From: CAYNVQ01 sp964400735
GTDB taxonomy: Bacteria; Acidobacteriota; Aminicenantia; Aminicenantales; Aminicenantaceae
Direction of reading: 5' to 3'
Assembly (NCBI GenBank): GCA_964400735.1
Contig: CAYNVQ010000005.1
Coordinates: 1 to 64,000, forward strand
Length of the DNA: 64,000 nucleotides
Of the stretch, positions 25,925 through 34,939 are shown one piece after another (within the stretch, counting starts at the first letter, position 1; every line of letters begins with the position of its first letter). Under the pieces are notes generated by a model. That model was not told the origin of the DNA, made no database searches, and saw only the letters and a list, made by a program, of their open reading frames with translations. The translations under genes and the position numbers were made by a program.

Positions 25925-27908
25925 GCTCCAGTTCCCTTTTTTTTAGTTTTTTGAGTTCATCCCTCATCACAGCGGCCTTTTCGAACTCGAGGTTGCGCAC
26001 CGCGTCTTTCATCATTTTTTCCAGTTTTTCCATCCTCGCTTTTCTTTTCTCGGGACTGAGATAGATATCTTTCTCCTCTGCTATTTTTAGATAGTCAAAA
26101 TAGTCCCTTTCGTAAACACTGGTCAAGACTTCATCAATGTTTTTCTGGATGGATTGGGGGGTTATGTGATTCTGTCGATTATATTCCTGCTGAATGGTTC
26201 GCCTTCGTTCGGTCTCCCCTATGGCCTCTCTCATGGAACCGGTCATAGTGTCGGCATAGAGAAGCACTTGGCCATAAATGTTCCTGGCCGCCCTTCCGAA
26301 AGTCTGGATCAAGGATGTCGATGAGCGAAGGAACCCTTCCTTGTCTGCATCCAGGATGGCGACCAAAGAGACTTCGGGCAGATCGAGCCCTTCCCTCAAC
26401 AGATTTATGCCGATGAGGGCGTCGAACTTGCCTCTTCGAAGGTCACGCAGGATTTGAACCCGCTCCAGAGTATCGATTTCCGAGTGGAGGTAGCGGACGC
26501 GGAGACCCAGGTCATGGTAATAGCGGGTCAAATCTTCGGCCATCTTTTTGGTGAGAGTGGTCACAAGCGTTCGGCATCCATTTTGAGCCCTTTTTTCGAT
26601 TTCAGACATAAGGTCGTCGATCTGCCCTTTGACCGGCCTGACTTCCACTTTGGGGTCAATCAGGCCGGTAGGCCTGATGATTTGTTCCACTGTTTTATGC
26701 CTGGTCTTTTTCAGTTCATAAGAACCAGGAGTGGCTGAGACATAGATAGCCTGGGGCACCCTCTCTTCGAATTCTTTGAAGTTCAGCGGGCGGTTGTCCA
26801 ATGCCGAAGGCAAGCGGAACCCGTGTTCGATAAGGGTGTTTTTGCGCGAGCGGTCACCGTGATACATCCCGCCGATCTGAGGAATGGTTACATGAGATTC
26901 ATCGATGATCGCCAGATAGTCCCGGGGAAAATAGTCGAGAAGAATGTAGGGGGGGTCTCCAGGCTTTCTTTGGCTCAGATAAAGCGAGTAATTCTCGATT
27001 CCCGGACACCAGCCCAGCTCCCGCAGCATTTCCAGGTCGAAAAGGGTCCTTTCTTCCAGTCGGTTGGCCTCGATGATTTTTCCCTGCATTTTGAAAAAAC
27101 CTATTCTTTGGATCATCTCCTTTTCGATCCTCTCGATGGCCTGATCGAGGATTTCGCGGGGAGTGGAGAAGAAAGTGCGCGGATAGAGAAGGACTTTTTC
27201 GAAGCTTTCCTTGACGTTCCCCAGGAGTGGATCTATGGAATAGAGCCGGCCCACTTTTCCCTCGTCCAGTTCTATGCGGTAGGCATCATCTTCGTAGGGG
27301 GGATAGATGTCGATGATATCCCCTCTTACCCTGAATCCGCCTCGCTGGAAATCTGCCTCCTGTCTTTCGTACTGGATATCGACCAGGCTTTTGAGAATTT
27401 TTTTCCTGGTAATGGGCTGCCCCTTTTCTAGAGTGAAGCTCATGGAACGGTAGGTTTCCGGGGAGCCGATGCCGTAGATGCAGGAGACGGAGGCAACGAT
27501 GATGACATCCCTCCGCTGAAACAGGGAATTGGTGGCGCAAAGACGCAACCTGTCGAGCTCGTCGTTGATGGTCGCCTCCTTGGCGATGTAGGTGTTTGTT
27601 CCGGGAATATAGGCTTCTGGTTGATAGTAGTCGTAGTAGCTGACGAAATATTCCACGGCATTTTCGGGGAAAAATCTCTTGAATTCTTGGTAGAGTTGGG
27701 CGCCCAAGGTCTTGTTATGGGATATGACGAGGACGGGCCTGTTGGCTCGGGCGATGATATTGGCCATTGTAAAGGTTTTTCCGGAACCGGTTACTCCCTT
27801 CAATACCTGGTGCTTGGCGTTCTTTTGCAGTCCATCCAAAAGCATGGCGATGGCTTGAGGCTGGTCGCCTTTGGGCAGGAATTCGGAATGCAGATTGAAT
27901 GTCCTCAT
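25914..27908 (-). CDS. uvrB: Excinuclease ABC subunit B
   Basis: 664 residues from ATG 27908 (MRTFNLHSEF); the open frame extends upstream to 28115, but these extra residues do not match the family. Damage-verifying helicase of excision repair: Walker A GVTGSGKTFTMAN, beta-hairpin YYDYYQPEAYIP, DESHVT, SATPGSYE, and C-terminal UVR motif (FEKAAVMRDELKKL). A TATAAT hexamer ends seven bases before this ATG. uvrC is translated from within its end. Confidence 0.96.
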   Translation of the reverse strand: MRTFNLHSEFLPKGDQPQAIAMLLDGLQKNAKHQVLKGVTGSGKTFTMANIIARANRPVLVISHNKTLGAQLYQEFKRFFPENAVEYFVSYYDYYQPEAYIPGTNTYIAKEATINDELDRLRLCATNSLFQRRDVIIVASVSCIYGIGSPETYRSMSFTLEKGQPITRKKILKSLVDIQYERQEADFQRGGFRVRGDIIDIYPPYEDDAYRIELDEGKVGRLYSIDPLLGNVKESFEKVLLYPRTFFSTPREILDQAIERIEKEMIQRIGFFKMQGKIIEANRLEERTLFDLEMLRELGWCPGIENYSLYLSQRKPGDPPYILLDYFPRDYLAIIDESHVTIPQIGGMYHGDRSRKNTLIEHGFRLPSALDNRPLNFKEFEERVPQAIYVSATPGSYELKKTRHKTVEQIIRPTGLIDPKVEVRPVKGQIDDLMSEIEKRAQNGCRTLVTTLTKKMAEDLTRYYHDLGLRVRYLHSEIDTLERVQILRDLRRGKFDALIGINLLREGLDLPEVSLVAILDADKEGFLRSSTSLIQTFGRAARNIYGQVLLYADTMTGSMREAIGETERRRTIQQEYNRQNHITPQSIQKNIDEVLTSVYERDYFDYLKIAEEKDIYLSPEKRKARMEKLEKMMKDAVRNLEFEKAAVMRDELKKLKKRELELVS

Positions 27909-27915
27909 CGAATTC

Positions 27916-27921
27916 ATTATA
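27916..27921 (-). promoter_or_regulatory. Possible uvrB -10 element
   Basis: Minus-strand TATAAT seven bases before ATG 27908, at the distance expected if transcription began at the start codon. No good -35 element is seen at 16-18 bases, and no ribosome binding site precedes the ATG. Confidence 0.35.
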
Positions 27922-28041
27922 ACAAAAAAATGGGGGTACACGCTGCACTTGTTTGATTTCTTGCCCCAGCCGTTTTTCGTCTGATGTTGTTGGATCTTTT
28001 CGATGCTGGAGGCGATGAGAAAAATTCGTCGCCAGAGGTTA

Positions 28042-28068
28042 TTGACAAGAGTATTCGTGGTGTATAAT
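28042..28068 (+). promoter_or_regulatory. Promoter of the CsgG-like gene
   Basis: TTGACA (28042-28047) and TATAAT (28063-28068) with a rather short 15-base spacer. The predicted start of transcription falls about 13 bases before the ATG, leaving room for the strong AAGGAGG ribosome binding site. Confidence 0.6.
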
Positions 28069-28087
28069 CTGAAACTAAGGAGGTAAA

Positions 28088-28834
28088 ATGAGAAAATTTC
28101 TTGTGCTGACAGCATTCGTCGCTCTGGTTATCTGGACCTATTCGTGCGCTCCTACTGCGAAGGTCACTTCGACGGGAGGCCCGTCAATCAGCGAGGCTCA
28201 AGCCGAGCGTTACGATGGGCCCAAAGCCAGAATAGCGATCGGAGAATTCCAGGACAAGACGGCTAAGGGTGGATGGTCAGGAGGCTGGTTGGGGATGTTC
28301 GGTATGGGATGGCCTCAGATTGGCGATGGCATGCGGGATATGCTGACCACATCTCTGTTCAACACCAACCGGTATATCGTCCTCGAAAGAGAGCAGTTGG
28401 AAGAGGTCCTCAAAGAACAGGACCTTGGCGATTCGGGCCGAGTGAAGAAAGGAACCGAGGCTCCCATAGGAGAGATTTATGGGGCGGAACTTTTGATAAC
28501 GGCTGCCGTCACCGAGTTTGAGGGAAGTGCGAAGGGAGCTGGAGGAGGGACCAGGATTCTGGGTGTCACGGTCGGCGGAGGAGTGAAAAAAGGACATGTG
28601 GCTATCGATCTTCGCATAATCGACACTAAGACCTCGCAGATCGTTTTAGCCACGACTGTCGAGGGAGATTCCACGAGTGTCGCCCTTGGTGGTGCCACCA
28701 GAGTGGGATCCCTTCCTGTCGCTCTCGGCGGTTTTGCCAAAACCCCGCTGGAGAAAGCGATCAGGGTGTGTATCGAAAAAGCTGTCGAATACATCGTGAG
28801 CCAAACCCCAACGGATTACTACCGGTATAAGTAG
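28088..28834 (+). CDS. CsgG/HfaB-family outer-membrane lipoprotein
   Basis: 248 residues. Signal peptide with lipobox WTYSC (cysteine near residue 19). The mature part follows the CsgG pattern: ARIAIGEFQDKT, GDGMRDMLTTSLFNTNRYIVLEREQLEEVLKEQ, YGAELLITAAVTEFEG, VAIDLRIIDTKTSQIV. CsgG proteins form outer-membrane export pores for curli; more distant members are widespread, with unknown cargo. No curli-like genes are next to it. Own promoter. Confidence 0.83.
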   Translation: MRKFLVLTAFVALVIWTYSCAPTAKVTSTGGPSISEAQAERYDGPKARIAIGEFQDKTAKGGWSGGWLGMFGMGWPQIGDGMRDMLTTSLFNTNRYIVLEREQLEEVLKEQDLGDSGRVKKGTEAPIGEIYGAELLITAAVTEFEGSAKGAGGGTRILGVTVGGGVKKGHVAIDLRIIDTKTSQIVLATTVEGDSTSVALGGATRVGSLPVALGGFAKTPLEKAIRVCIEKAVEYIVSQTPTDYYRYK

Positions 28835-28932
28835 TTCTTTTCATTTTTAACCGGGATTTTTCGTCAGCCAAAATGGCGGCTCAAGAAATAGGGAGGAGTG
28901 GCTGTCTTCTGTAAAACCTCCGGGCTTAAATT

Positions 28933-29319
28933 CTAACGGACCAGAGGAAGCATCTTTACGGTTCCTTTAAGCTTTGCTCCCTCTTGAATGGATATTCGTG
29001 GGGCTGATATATCTCCGGTCATAACGGCGCCTTTCCCGATCATGATCTTGTTCGAAGCTGAAATATTGCCGGAAACTTTACCCATGACGGTGATGTTTTT
29101 TCCTTGGATATCTGCCTTGACATGGGCCTCTTTTTCGATCTGGATACTGTAATCTGTCGAATCGATCTTCCCTTGAAACGTGCCTTCGATGATCACATCC
29201 TCCTGACAGGTCAATTCCCCCTTGAAATTTGTGGCTGGCCCAAACCGGCAAAAAGATGTCTGGCCTTCTCTGGTTAAAAAATTTCCACTGTCTTTATCTT
29301 TTTTCTCAGGATCGGACAT
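28933..29319 (-). CDS. Bactofilin (polymer-forming cytoskeletal protein)
   Basis: 128 residues. Central beta-helical domain with regularly spaced short strands and glycines (GELTCQEDVIIEGTFQGKID, KGAVMTGDISAPRISIQEGA), flanked by a polar N-terminal tail. Bactofilins form stable filaments at the cytoplasmic face of the membrane and take part in cell shape or local organisation. A consensus promoter precedes it. Single gene between convergent and cyd genes. Confidence 0.9.
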   Translation of the reverse strand: MSDPEKKDKDSGNFLTREGQTSFCRFGPATNFKGELTCQEDVIIEGTFQGKIDSTDYSIQIEKEAHVKADIQGKNITVMGKVSGNISASNKIMIGKGAVMTGDISAPRISIQEGAKLKGTVKMLPLVR

Positions 29320-29354
29320 GACTAAACTCCGTTTTCCCCTGAAAATCTTTGCCG

Positions 29355-29383
29355 ATTATATTTTGGTCAGCGGGCTTTGTCAA
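29355..29383 (-). promoter_or_regulatory. Consensus sigma-70 promoter of the bactofilin gene
   Basis: Minus strand TTGACA (29383-29378), 17 bases, TATAAT (29360-29355): a perfect consensus promoter. The transcription start would be about 30 bases before the ATG at 29319. Confidence 0.8.
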
Positions 29384-29390
29384 GCCGGTT

Positions 29391-30404
29391 TCAGTAGGCT
29401 TCATCTCTTGAGCGGGATTTTTTTCGGAATATCTTGTAGAGATAGACCGTATAGCCGACGACCAGGGGCATGCCGACAAGGGCGATGATTAGCATCACCT
29501 TCAGGGTCAGTTCACTCGATGAGGAGTTGTAAATGGTGAGGCTCAGGGCTGGGCCGCTGCTGGCCTTTACCAAGTTGGGGAAATGAAGGGAACCGGCGAT
29601 TCCCCAAAGTCCGACAAAACCTAAGGAGGAAGAAAAAAAGGCCATTCCGTCCTTTTTTTTACGGAAAGCCCATTTCATGGAGATGAGGCCGACCGCAACT
29701 ACACCCGTAAAAATCCAGGCTCCTATTTTCCGGACCGCCCCTGGAATGATAAAAATGGAAACGAAAAGGCTAAACACAAGAAAAAATACATAAATCAGCC
29801 AAAGTTTCTGCGAAACCTTGCGCGATCTTTCCTGAATCCTCCCTTCTGTTTTCAGGGAGGCGTAGGTGCTTCCTTGAAGGAGGATGGCTGTCAAACCGAA
29901 CAAGCCGATGACCAGAGGAAAGGGCCGAAGCAGGGTAAAGAAATTGCCCGTGAAATCCATGCCCGAGTTGAGTGGAATTCCCTGTATAACATTGCCCAGG
30001 GCTACTCCGAATAGCAAAGAAGGGAGAAAACTGCCGACGATAAAGGCCCCATCCCATATTTTTTGCCTTTTTGGGTCATGAGACCTGAATTCCAGAGAGA
30101 CGGCACGAAAGATAAGGGCGAATAAAACCAGCATAAGGGCTAGGTAGAAACCGCTGAAGACCGTGGCGTAAGCATGGGGAAAAGCAGCGAATAACGCTCC
30201 TCCTCCGGTCAACAGCCAAACCTCGTTACCATCCCAGAAAGGACCAATGGTTTGGTAAAGGATTTCTTTATCCTTCCCGCTTTTTGCCAGAAAAGGAAAT
30301 AGCGATCCCATCCCCAAATCAAAGCCGTCGAGGATGGAGTACCCGGCAAGTAAGACTCCGATAAGGAGGAACCATATGTTTTGCAGTAAGGTCCAGGTTT
30401 CCAT
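29391..30404 (-). CDS. cydB: Cytochrome bd quinol oxidase subunit II
   Basis: 337 residues, integral membrane protein with about eight or nine transmembrane segments. N-terminal LLAGYSILDGFDLGMGSL and GPFWDGNEVWLLTGGGALFAAFP are diagnostic of CydB. With CydA it reduces oxygen to water using quinol, with high oxygen affinity. It begins 11 bases after cydA; no small CydX gene is evident downstream. Confidence 0.96.
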   Translation of the reverse strand: METWTLLQNIWFLLIGVLLAGYSILDGFDLGMGSLFPFLAKSGKDKEILYQTIGPFWDGNEVWLLTGGGALFAAFPHAYATVFSGFYLALMLVLFALIFRAVSLEFRSHDPKRQKIWDGAFIVGSFLPSLLFGVALGNVIQGIPLNSGMDFTGNFFTLLRPFPLVIGLFGLTAILLQGSTYASLKTEGRIQERSRKVSQKLWLIYVFFLVFSLFVSIFIIPGAVRKIGAWIFTGVVAVGLISMKWAFRKKKDGMAFFSSSLGFVGLWGIAGSLHFPNLVKASSGPALSLTIYNSSSSELTLKVMLIIALVGMPLVVGYTVYLYKIFRKKSRSRDEAY

Positions 30405-30415
30405 TTTTTTCTCCT

Positions 30416-31738
30416 CTATTCCTTCGTTCTCAAATCCTCGGGGCCTTTCCGGATATTTTTAAGAATTATTGAAATCCCCACAACTCCGATGAGAGCATAG
30501 ATAAAGAAAAATAGAATCAGGGTGAACAGGATATTTCCGGCGGGAACGACCGGGGAAGCGGCATCGGCTGTTCGAAGGAGCCTGTAAACAACCCAGGGCT
30601 GGCGGCCGACCTCGGCCGCTACCCAGCCGAACTCGTTGGCGAGATAGGGGAGGGGGAAAGTGATGAGCAGGAGCTTATGGTACCAAAGGGAAGACCAGAA
30701 TTTTTTCCGGATGAGAAGAGCGATTCCGATGATAGAAAGAAGAATGAAAAGCGAGCCAATGAGGATCATGATATGATAGGATGTAAAGGACAGGAAAACA
30801 GGGGGGCGTTCTTCTTTTGGGAACTCATTCAATCCGGGAACTTCCGCATTGGGATCGAAATGGATCAGAAGGCTTAGAAATTTGGGAATTTTGATCGAAA
30901 GATAGATCACCTGTTTTTTCCCGTCAGGAATGCCGAATACGGAGAAAGGAGCTCCTTCCTCGGTTTCCCAGAGCGCTTCGAAGGCTGCCATTTTCTCGGG
31001 CTGGGTTTCCGCTACCTGAATGGAGTGAGCGTGACCGGAGAAAAGCTGGAGGATAGAAGCGGTGAAAAAAATAATTACCGATATTTTTAAAAGGAATCTG
31101 GCCTGGATGACGAAGCGGTTTTTGATGAGGTACCAGGCGGCCATCCCGGCCACCAGGGCCGAGCCGGTTATCCAGCCGGCTAGGAGCACATGGATGTAGC
31201 GGTTCAGTGTGGAGGGGTTGAGGGCCGCGTCGAAGAAATTGGCCAGCACGGCTCTTCCGCCCTCGATCCTGTAACCTGCTGGGGTCTGCATCCAGGAGTT
31301 GGCGATTATGATCCATAGGCCTGAAAGATGCGCCCCGAAAAAAACGAGAAAGGAAGAAAGCCAGTACGCCTTTTGAGAGACACGGCTGCGGCCGAAAATC
31401 AGGATGCCGAGAAAAACAGATTCTAGAAAAAAAGAGAATATACCCTCGGCGGCAAGGGGAGCGCCGAAGATATCTCCGACAGTACGGGAATAATTGGCCC
31501 AGTTATTCCCGAAGGCGAACTCCAGAGCGATCCCTGTCGCTACCCCCATGATAAAAACGATGCCCAAAATTTTTATCAGGAAGGTCGAAATATTTTTATA
31601 TATCTCCTCTTTTGTCTTGAGATAAAAGGATTCGAAGATCAGGATGATAAAGGTCAAACCGAAGGTGGTCGGGGGGAAAAGGAAGTGAAACCCGGCCGTA
31701 AGGCCGAATTGGATTCGGGCGAGTAGGATGGCATCCAT
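30416..31738 (-). CDS. cydA: Cytochrome bd quinol oxidase subunit I
   Basis: 440 residues from ATG 31738, preceded by AGGAGG; the open frame reaches 31888 but its first 50 residues lack family character. Haem-carrying subunit: ARIQFGLTAGFHFLFPPTTFG (His18 as haem ligand), RYIHVLLAGWITGSALVAGM (second haem histidine), and FGWVAAEVGRQPWVVY. Length and a compact loop region suggest the short-Q-loop form. Protection from or use of low oxygen fits an otherwise anaerobic lifestyle. Confidence 0.95.
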   Translation of the reverse strand: MDAILLARIQFGLTAGFHFLFPPTTFGLTFIILIFESFYLKTKEEIYKNISTFLIKILGIVFIMGVATGIALEFAFGNNWANYSRTVGDIFGAPLAAEGIFSFFLESVFLGILIFGRSRVSQKAYWLSSFLVFFGAHLSGLWIIIANSWMQTPAGYRIEGGRAVLANFFDAALNPSTLNRYIHVLLAGWITGSALVAGMAAWYLIKNRFVIQARFLLKISVIIFFTASILQLFSGHAHSIQVAETQPEKMAAFEALWETEEGAPFSVFGIPDGKKQVIYLSIKIPKFLSLLIHFDPNAEVPGLNEFPKEERPPVFLSFTSYHIMILIGSLFILLSIIGIALLIRKKFWSSLWYHKLLLITFPLPYLANEFGWVAAEVGRQPWVVYRLLRTADAASPVVPAGNILFTLILFFFIYALIGVVGISIILKNIRKGPEDLRTKE

Positions 31739-31786
31739 AACGAACCTCCTATCTAACCTGGATGGTCGTTTTTTTTTATGGGCTAA

Positions 31787-31815
31787 AGTATAAATAATCT
31801 CGAGTCTCCTGTCAT
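31787..31815 (-). promoter_or_regulatory. Promoter of cydAB
   Basis: Minus strand ATGACA (31815-31810), 17-base spacer, TATACT (31792-31787), about 50 bases before the cydA start. Confidence 0.6.
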
Positions 31816-32045
31816 TAAAAATCGAAAAAAAATTGGAGACAGAGATAGTCTTGATCACTATTTCGTTGATTAATTTTATGAATTCCAATAAAATGAAAAA
31901 CCTTTTGGAAGAGACTTTGAACAGGATGAATCATTTGTTTTTCCTATGGCGTGTAACCTGAAAAGTTTTTTCTGAAAAAAAATGAGACAAGGAAGGCAAC
32001 CGATTCCAATCATGATTTAGGAAAAGCTTCCCTGGAGGAGGATGT
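31816..32045. other. AT-rich intergenic region upstream of the ThyA-like operon
   Basis: No gene. I looked for a cobalamin riboswitch in front of the corrinoid operon and saw none of its conserved boxes. GGAGGAGG directly before 32046 is a strong ribosome binding site. No convincing promoter pair is visible. Confidence 0.4.
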
Positions 32046-33005
32046 ATGCAGGCAGGTCACATTCCCATATTGAGCGTCGAAGCCGACACCATTCCTCGAG
32101 CCTACGAGCAAGCCATCAAAGAGGTTTGGGAAAAGGGAATCAGCATCCGTACAGAATACGATCGCCCCGAGGACCCTCCTAGCCGGGATGCGACGGTCAT
32201 CATCATGGTTAGAAATCCATTCGGACAACCGCGTTTTCACCGGTCCTTCGCCGATGGATTGGGAGGCCTGGCTGAGTATGTCATGGAAGTGGTGCATGGT
32301 GCCCACGATTACTGGGTCAAACCACTCGAAGAGATTTTGAAAGGGACAGAAAGCAAGGACACCCGGTGGACCTACACCTACCATGGCCGCCTTTTTGAAT
32401 ATAGGATAGAGGGCGATGTGGTCGACCAGATCGAGTCCATGATAGGAAAGCTGGCTCAGACGGGGTATACTCGTAGGGCTCAGGCCATCACCTGGAATCC
32501 CAAACTTGACCCGCCCACCGAAGATCCTCCCTGTTTGCAGCGTCTCTGGGTGCGGTTGTGTGAGGACGATGAGGGCGGCTGCATCCTCAACATGAATACC
32601 CATTGGAGGAGCAGGGACCTGTTCAAAGCCTGGTTCGAAAACGTCATCGCTCTCACCACTCTCATGAGAAAGATCGCTGAGAGCATTGATCGAAAAATCG
32701 GCCGTCCCGTTCGATTGGGCCGCTATGTAGACATCAGCGATTCACTCCATATCTATGGATCATACTTCCGGGAGATAGAAGGCGATCCCCAGAAGGGAAT
32801 CAAGAGTTTTTTCGAAAAGCTGGAGAGCCGGTCATTCGAGGATAGGACCTGGCACTCAGATTTTGTGAAGCCCTATTTCATCGATGACGGATTGGGCAAA
32901 GGTTTGAAGGCCATGCTGGAGAGAGAAAGTGAAATGCCGGAGAATGTCCGGGAGGCCATCGAACAGGAACTCCAGTTGATGGAGAAGGATGACTATATCG
33001 TTTAG
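32046..33005 (+). CDS. Thymidylate-synthase-family protein paired with a corrinoid protein
   Basis: 319 residues. The C-terminal two thirds align with the thymidylate synthase/dCMP hydroxymethylase fold: R143-R144 (GYTRRAQAITWNP), the nucleophile Cys163 in DPPCLQRLW, R188-S189-x-D191 (HWRSRDLFKAWF), N199 and H235-x-Y237 (DSLHIYGSY), so the residues known to bind and activate dUMP are kept at nearly the classical spacing. The first 100 residues do not resemble ThyA. Canonical ThyA uses methylenetetrahydrofolate. The gene is 24 bases upstream of a B12-binding protein, which is not the usual neighbour of thyA. It could be an ordinary but divergent thymidylate synthase, or a corrinoid-linked methyl- or hydroxymethyltransferase; the sequence does not decide. 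Confidence 0.72.
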   Translation: MQAGHIPILSVEADTIPRAYEQAIKEVWEKGISIRTEYDRPEDPPSRDATVIIMVRNPFGQPRFHRSFADGLGGLAEYVMEVVHGAHDYWVKPLEEILKGTESKDTRWTYTYHGRLFEYRIEGDVVDQIESMIGKLAQTGYTRRAQAITWNPKLDPPTEDPPCLQRLWVRLCEDDEGGCILNMNTHWRSRDLFKAWFENVIALTTLMRKIAESIDRKIGRPVRLGRYVDISDSLHIYGSYFREIEGDPQKGIKSFFEKLESRSFEDRTWHSDFVKPYFIDDGLGKGLKAMLERESEMPENVREAIEQELQLMEKDDYIV

Positions 33006-33029
33006 CGCTTTGTTAAAAAGGAGGAAACC

Positions 33030-33662
33030 ATGGCAATTTATGAGCAGATAGCCGAGGAAGTGGTAAAAGGGCAAGCTCCTGCGGTCAAGGAGCTCGTGGA
33101 ACAGGCTCTGTCCCAGGAGATTTCGGCCGAGGATATTTTGAACAATGGATTGGTCGCTGGCATGAATGTAGTCAGCGAGAAATTCAAGAACAACGAATTT
33201 TTTATCCCTGAGGTTTTGGTTTCGGCCAGGGCCATGCATGCAGGATTGGATATTCTCAAACCTCTCCTCGCTCAGGCAAATGTCAAAGCCAAGGGAAAAG
33301 TCGTTATCGGGACGGTCAAAGGGGATCTTCACGATATCGGAAAAAACATTGTGGGAATGATGCTGCAGGGAGCGGGGTATGAAATCGTTGATTTAGGTGC
33401 CGACGTCCCCAAAGAAAAATTCATCGAGTTCACTCAGAAGGAACAAGCTCAGGTTGTGGGCCTGTCGGCTCTTTTGACCACGACCATGATATACATGAAA
33501 GAAGTCATTCAGGCTCTTAAAGACACGGGTTTGAAGGAGAATGTGAAAGTCATCATCGGTGGCGCTCCGGTGACCCAGGCCTATGCCGATCAGATCGGGG
33601 CTGACGGGTATGCTCCGGATGCGGCTTCAGCCGTGGACCTCACCAGGAGCCTTATCGATTAA
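33030..33662 (+). CDS. Corrinoid (B12-binding) methyltransferase protein
   Basis: 210 residues, the full length of the MtbC/MttC/MtaC-type corrinoid proteins. N-terminal helical cap (QALSQEISAEDILNNGLVAGM, split here around residues 26-46) and C-terminal cobalamin-binding Rossmann domain with the DxHxxG motif in GDLHDIGKNIV, LGADVPKEKF, GLSALLTTTM and GGAPVT. These proteins carry the methyl group between a substrate-specific methyltransferase and an acceptor methyltransferase. Here the only partner within reach is the thymidylate-synthase-like gene immediately upstream; no MttB, MtaB, MtbA or reactivase is in the window. AAGGAGG precedes the ATG. Confidence 0.92.
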   Translation: MAIYEQIAEEVVKGQAPAVKELVEQALSQEISAEDILNNGLVAGMNVVSEKFKNNEFFIPEVLVSARAMHAGLDILKPLLAQANVKAKGKVVIGTVKGDLHDIGKNIVGMMLQGAGYEIVDLGADVPKEKFIEFTQKEQAQVVGLSALLTTTMIYMKEVIQALKDTGLKENVKVIIGGAPVTQAYADQIGADGYAPDAASAVDLTRSLID

Positions 33663-34939
33663 AAATAGAGACGAAAAGAAGTGAAAAACATGTCCGGATA
33701 GGTGCCAAATTCTGACCTCAACAGAAGTGGACGGGGGGTGATGGGGCCAAGGACCAGCTCGGGATTTTTTCCCCATCCCAGGTAGGCTCCTACAGCCAGG
33801 TAGATGTTTTCGGCGATGTTGTATTCGAGCATAGGGGAGAGGATCAGAGACCAGTCGCTGATGTTCAGGATAAGCAGGCCGGTGAAGGGCAAAAGAGGGG
33901 AAACCTGATAAGTGGTACCCAGATTGAGGTAGTGCTTTCCAAGAAGGTAGACCGATCCGTCCCGATAGGCTGGCCGGCTAGGGAGGCCACTGTATTTTTC
34001 CGGCTCATTTTCACCTGCGGAATTGAAATGGTATTCGACGAATCCGTAGATTTTGCTGTTGAAATTGTAATCCATTCCTATTGAGGCTCTGAAATAGCCC
34101 TTTTCTTCGAGGGCTTGTTCTTTCCTAAAACAGTCAGTGATCACATAGGCCGTCTCCAGCCAGAAGCCTGCCCCGCCGATAGCCCGGGCGATATCCAAGC
34201 CGATGAGGAGATGTTGCCGGAATGCCATCAGGATGGTGGATATATCGGTCTGGAAGATGTATGTTTTTCCCCTAAGAAAAAAGGCGTTATTGTCGCCCTT
34301 AAAATCTTTGCCGGCAACAAACCCCATATCCAGCTCATCCATCACTCCCAAAGGTATCCTTAGGCGCACAGCATCGACACCCCTCCTTTCTTCCTGGTCC
34401 AACTCGTTGAAGGCAAATGGAGCCAAGATATCGGTGGGATTGACCACCCGTGCGCTTCCCCAGGCAATGGCCTGTCTTCCCACAAAGATATCGGCATATT
34501 CGGTTTTCAAGGTGAGGAACAGCCGGTCTAGATTATGGAAAAGCCCAAAGCTCGAGACAGGCTCTCCGGGCAAGGGGTATAACCGCTGGCGGAAATCGAG
34601 AAGCCGGTATTCCGATGGGGGCAAAACGAACAAAATGCTGCTTTCCTCGAATAACCGTGAATCCTGAATTCTGGGCGAAAAGTCATAGGCAAAAGAAAAC
34701 GAGAGGATGTCCCCTGGCCGATAGTCCAGCTTGAACCTCAGCCGGTTAGTGACAGCTCCCAAATCAGGCTCATCGACTTTTGTATCCTGCAGTTTGTAGG
34801 TCGGAAGATCGAGGAGAACCGAGAAGTTTTTGAAGTATCCTCCGACTGAAAGTCTTTCTTGGGGCCAAGAGTTTAAGTTTACGGCCATCAGGATGATCCC
34901 TGAGAGGATCACAGTCCTGGCGAATGTCTTCGGGTTCAA
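33659..34939 (-). CDS. Outer-membrane beta-barrel protein of a Lol-like operon
   Basis: 426 residues from a TTG at 34939, which has AAGGA six bases upstream and gives a normal signal peptide (MNPKTFARTVILSGIILMAV); an ATG five codons earlier is possible. The mature protein is a succession of amphipathic strands with aromatic ends and finishes in SFRLYF, the C-terminal phenylalanine expected of outer-membrane barrels. Segments such as FVGRQAIAWGSARVVNP recall DUF1302/alginate-export-like barrels. It overlaps the ATPase stop and is the last gene of the TetR-led operon, so it may be the outer-membrane end of the transport route. Confidence 0.75.
   Translation of the reverse strand: MNPKTFARTVILSGIILMAVNLNSWPQERLSVGGYFKNFSVLLDLPTYKLQDTKVDEPDLGAVTNRLRFKLDYRPGDILSFSFAYDFSPRIQDSRLFEESSILFVLPPSEYRLLDFRQRLYPLPGEPVSSFGLFHNLDRLFLTLKTEYADIFVGRQAIAWGSARVVNPTDILAPFAFNELDQEERRGVDAVRLRIPLGVMDELDMGFVAGKDFKGDNNAFFLRGKTYIFQTDISTILMAFRQHLLIGLDIARAIGGAGFWLETAYVITDCFRKEQALEEKGYFRASIGMDYNFNSKIYGFVEYHFNSAGENEPEKYSGLPSRPAYRDGSVYLLGKHYLNLGTTYQVSPLLPFTGLLILNISDWSLILSPMLEYNIAENIYLAVGAYLGWGKNPELVLGPITPRPLLLRSEFGTYPDMFFTSFRLYF

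Noticed and set aside
27909..28115. Upstream extension of uvrB by 69 codons
   Set aside because: The extra residues do not resemble UvrB N-termini, and the region overlaps the promoter area of the divergent CsgG-like gene.
31816..32045. Cobalamin riboswitch before the corrinoid operon
   Set aside because: I could not find the conserved B12-box segments or a plausible multi-stem fold in this AT-rich stretch.
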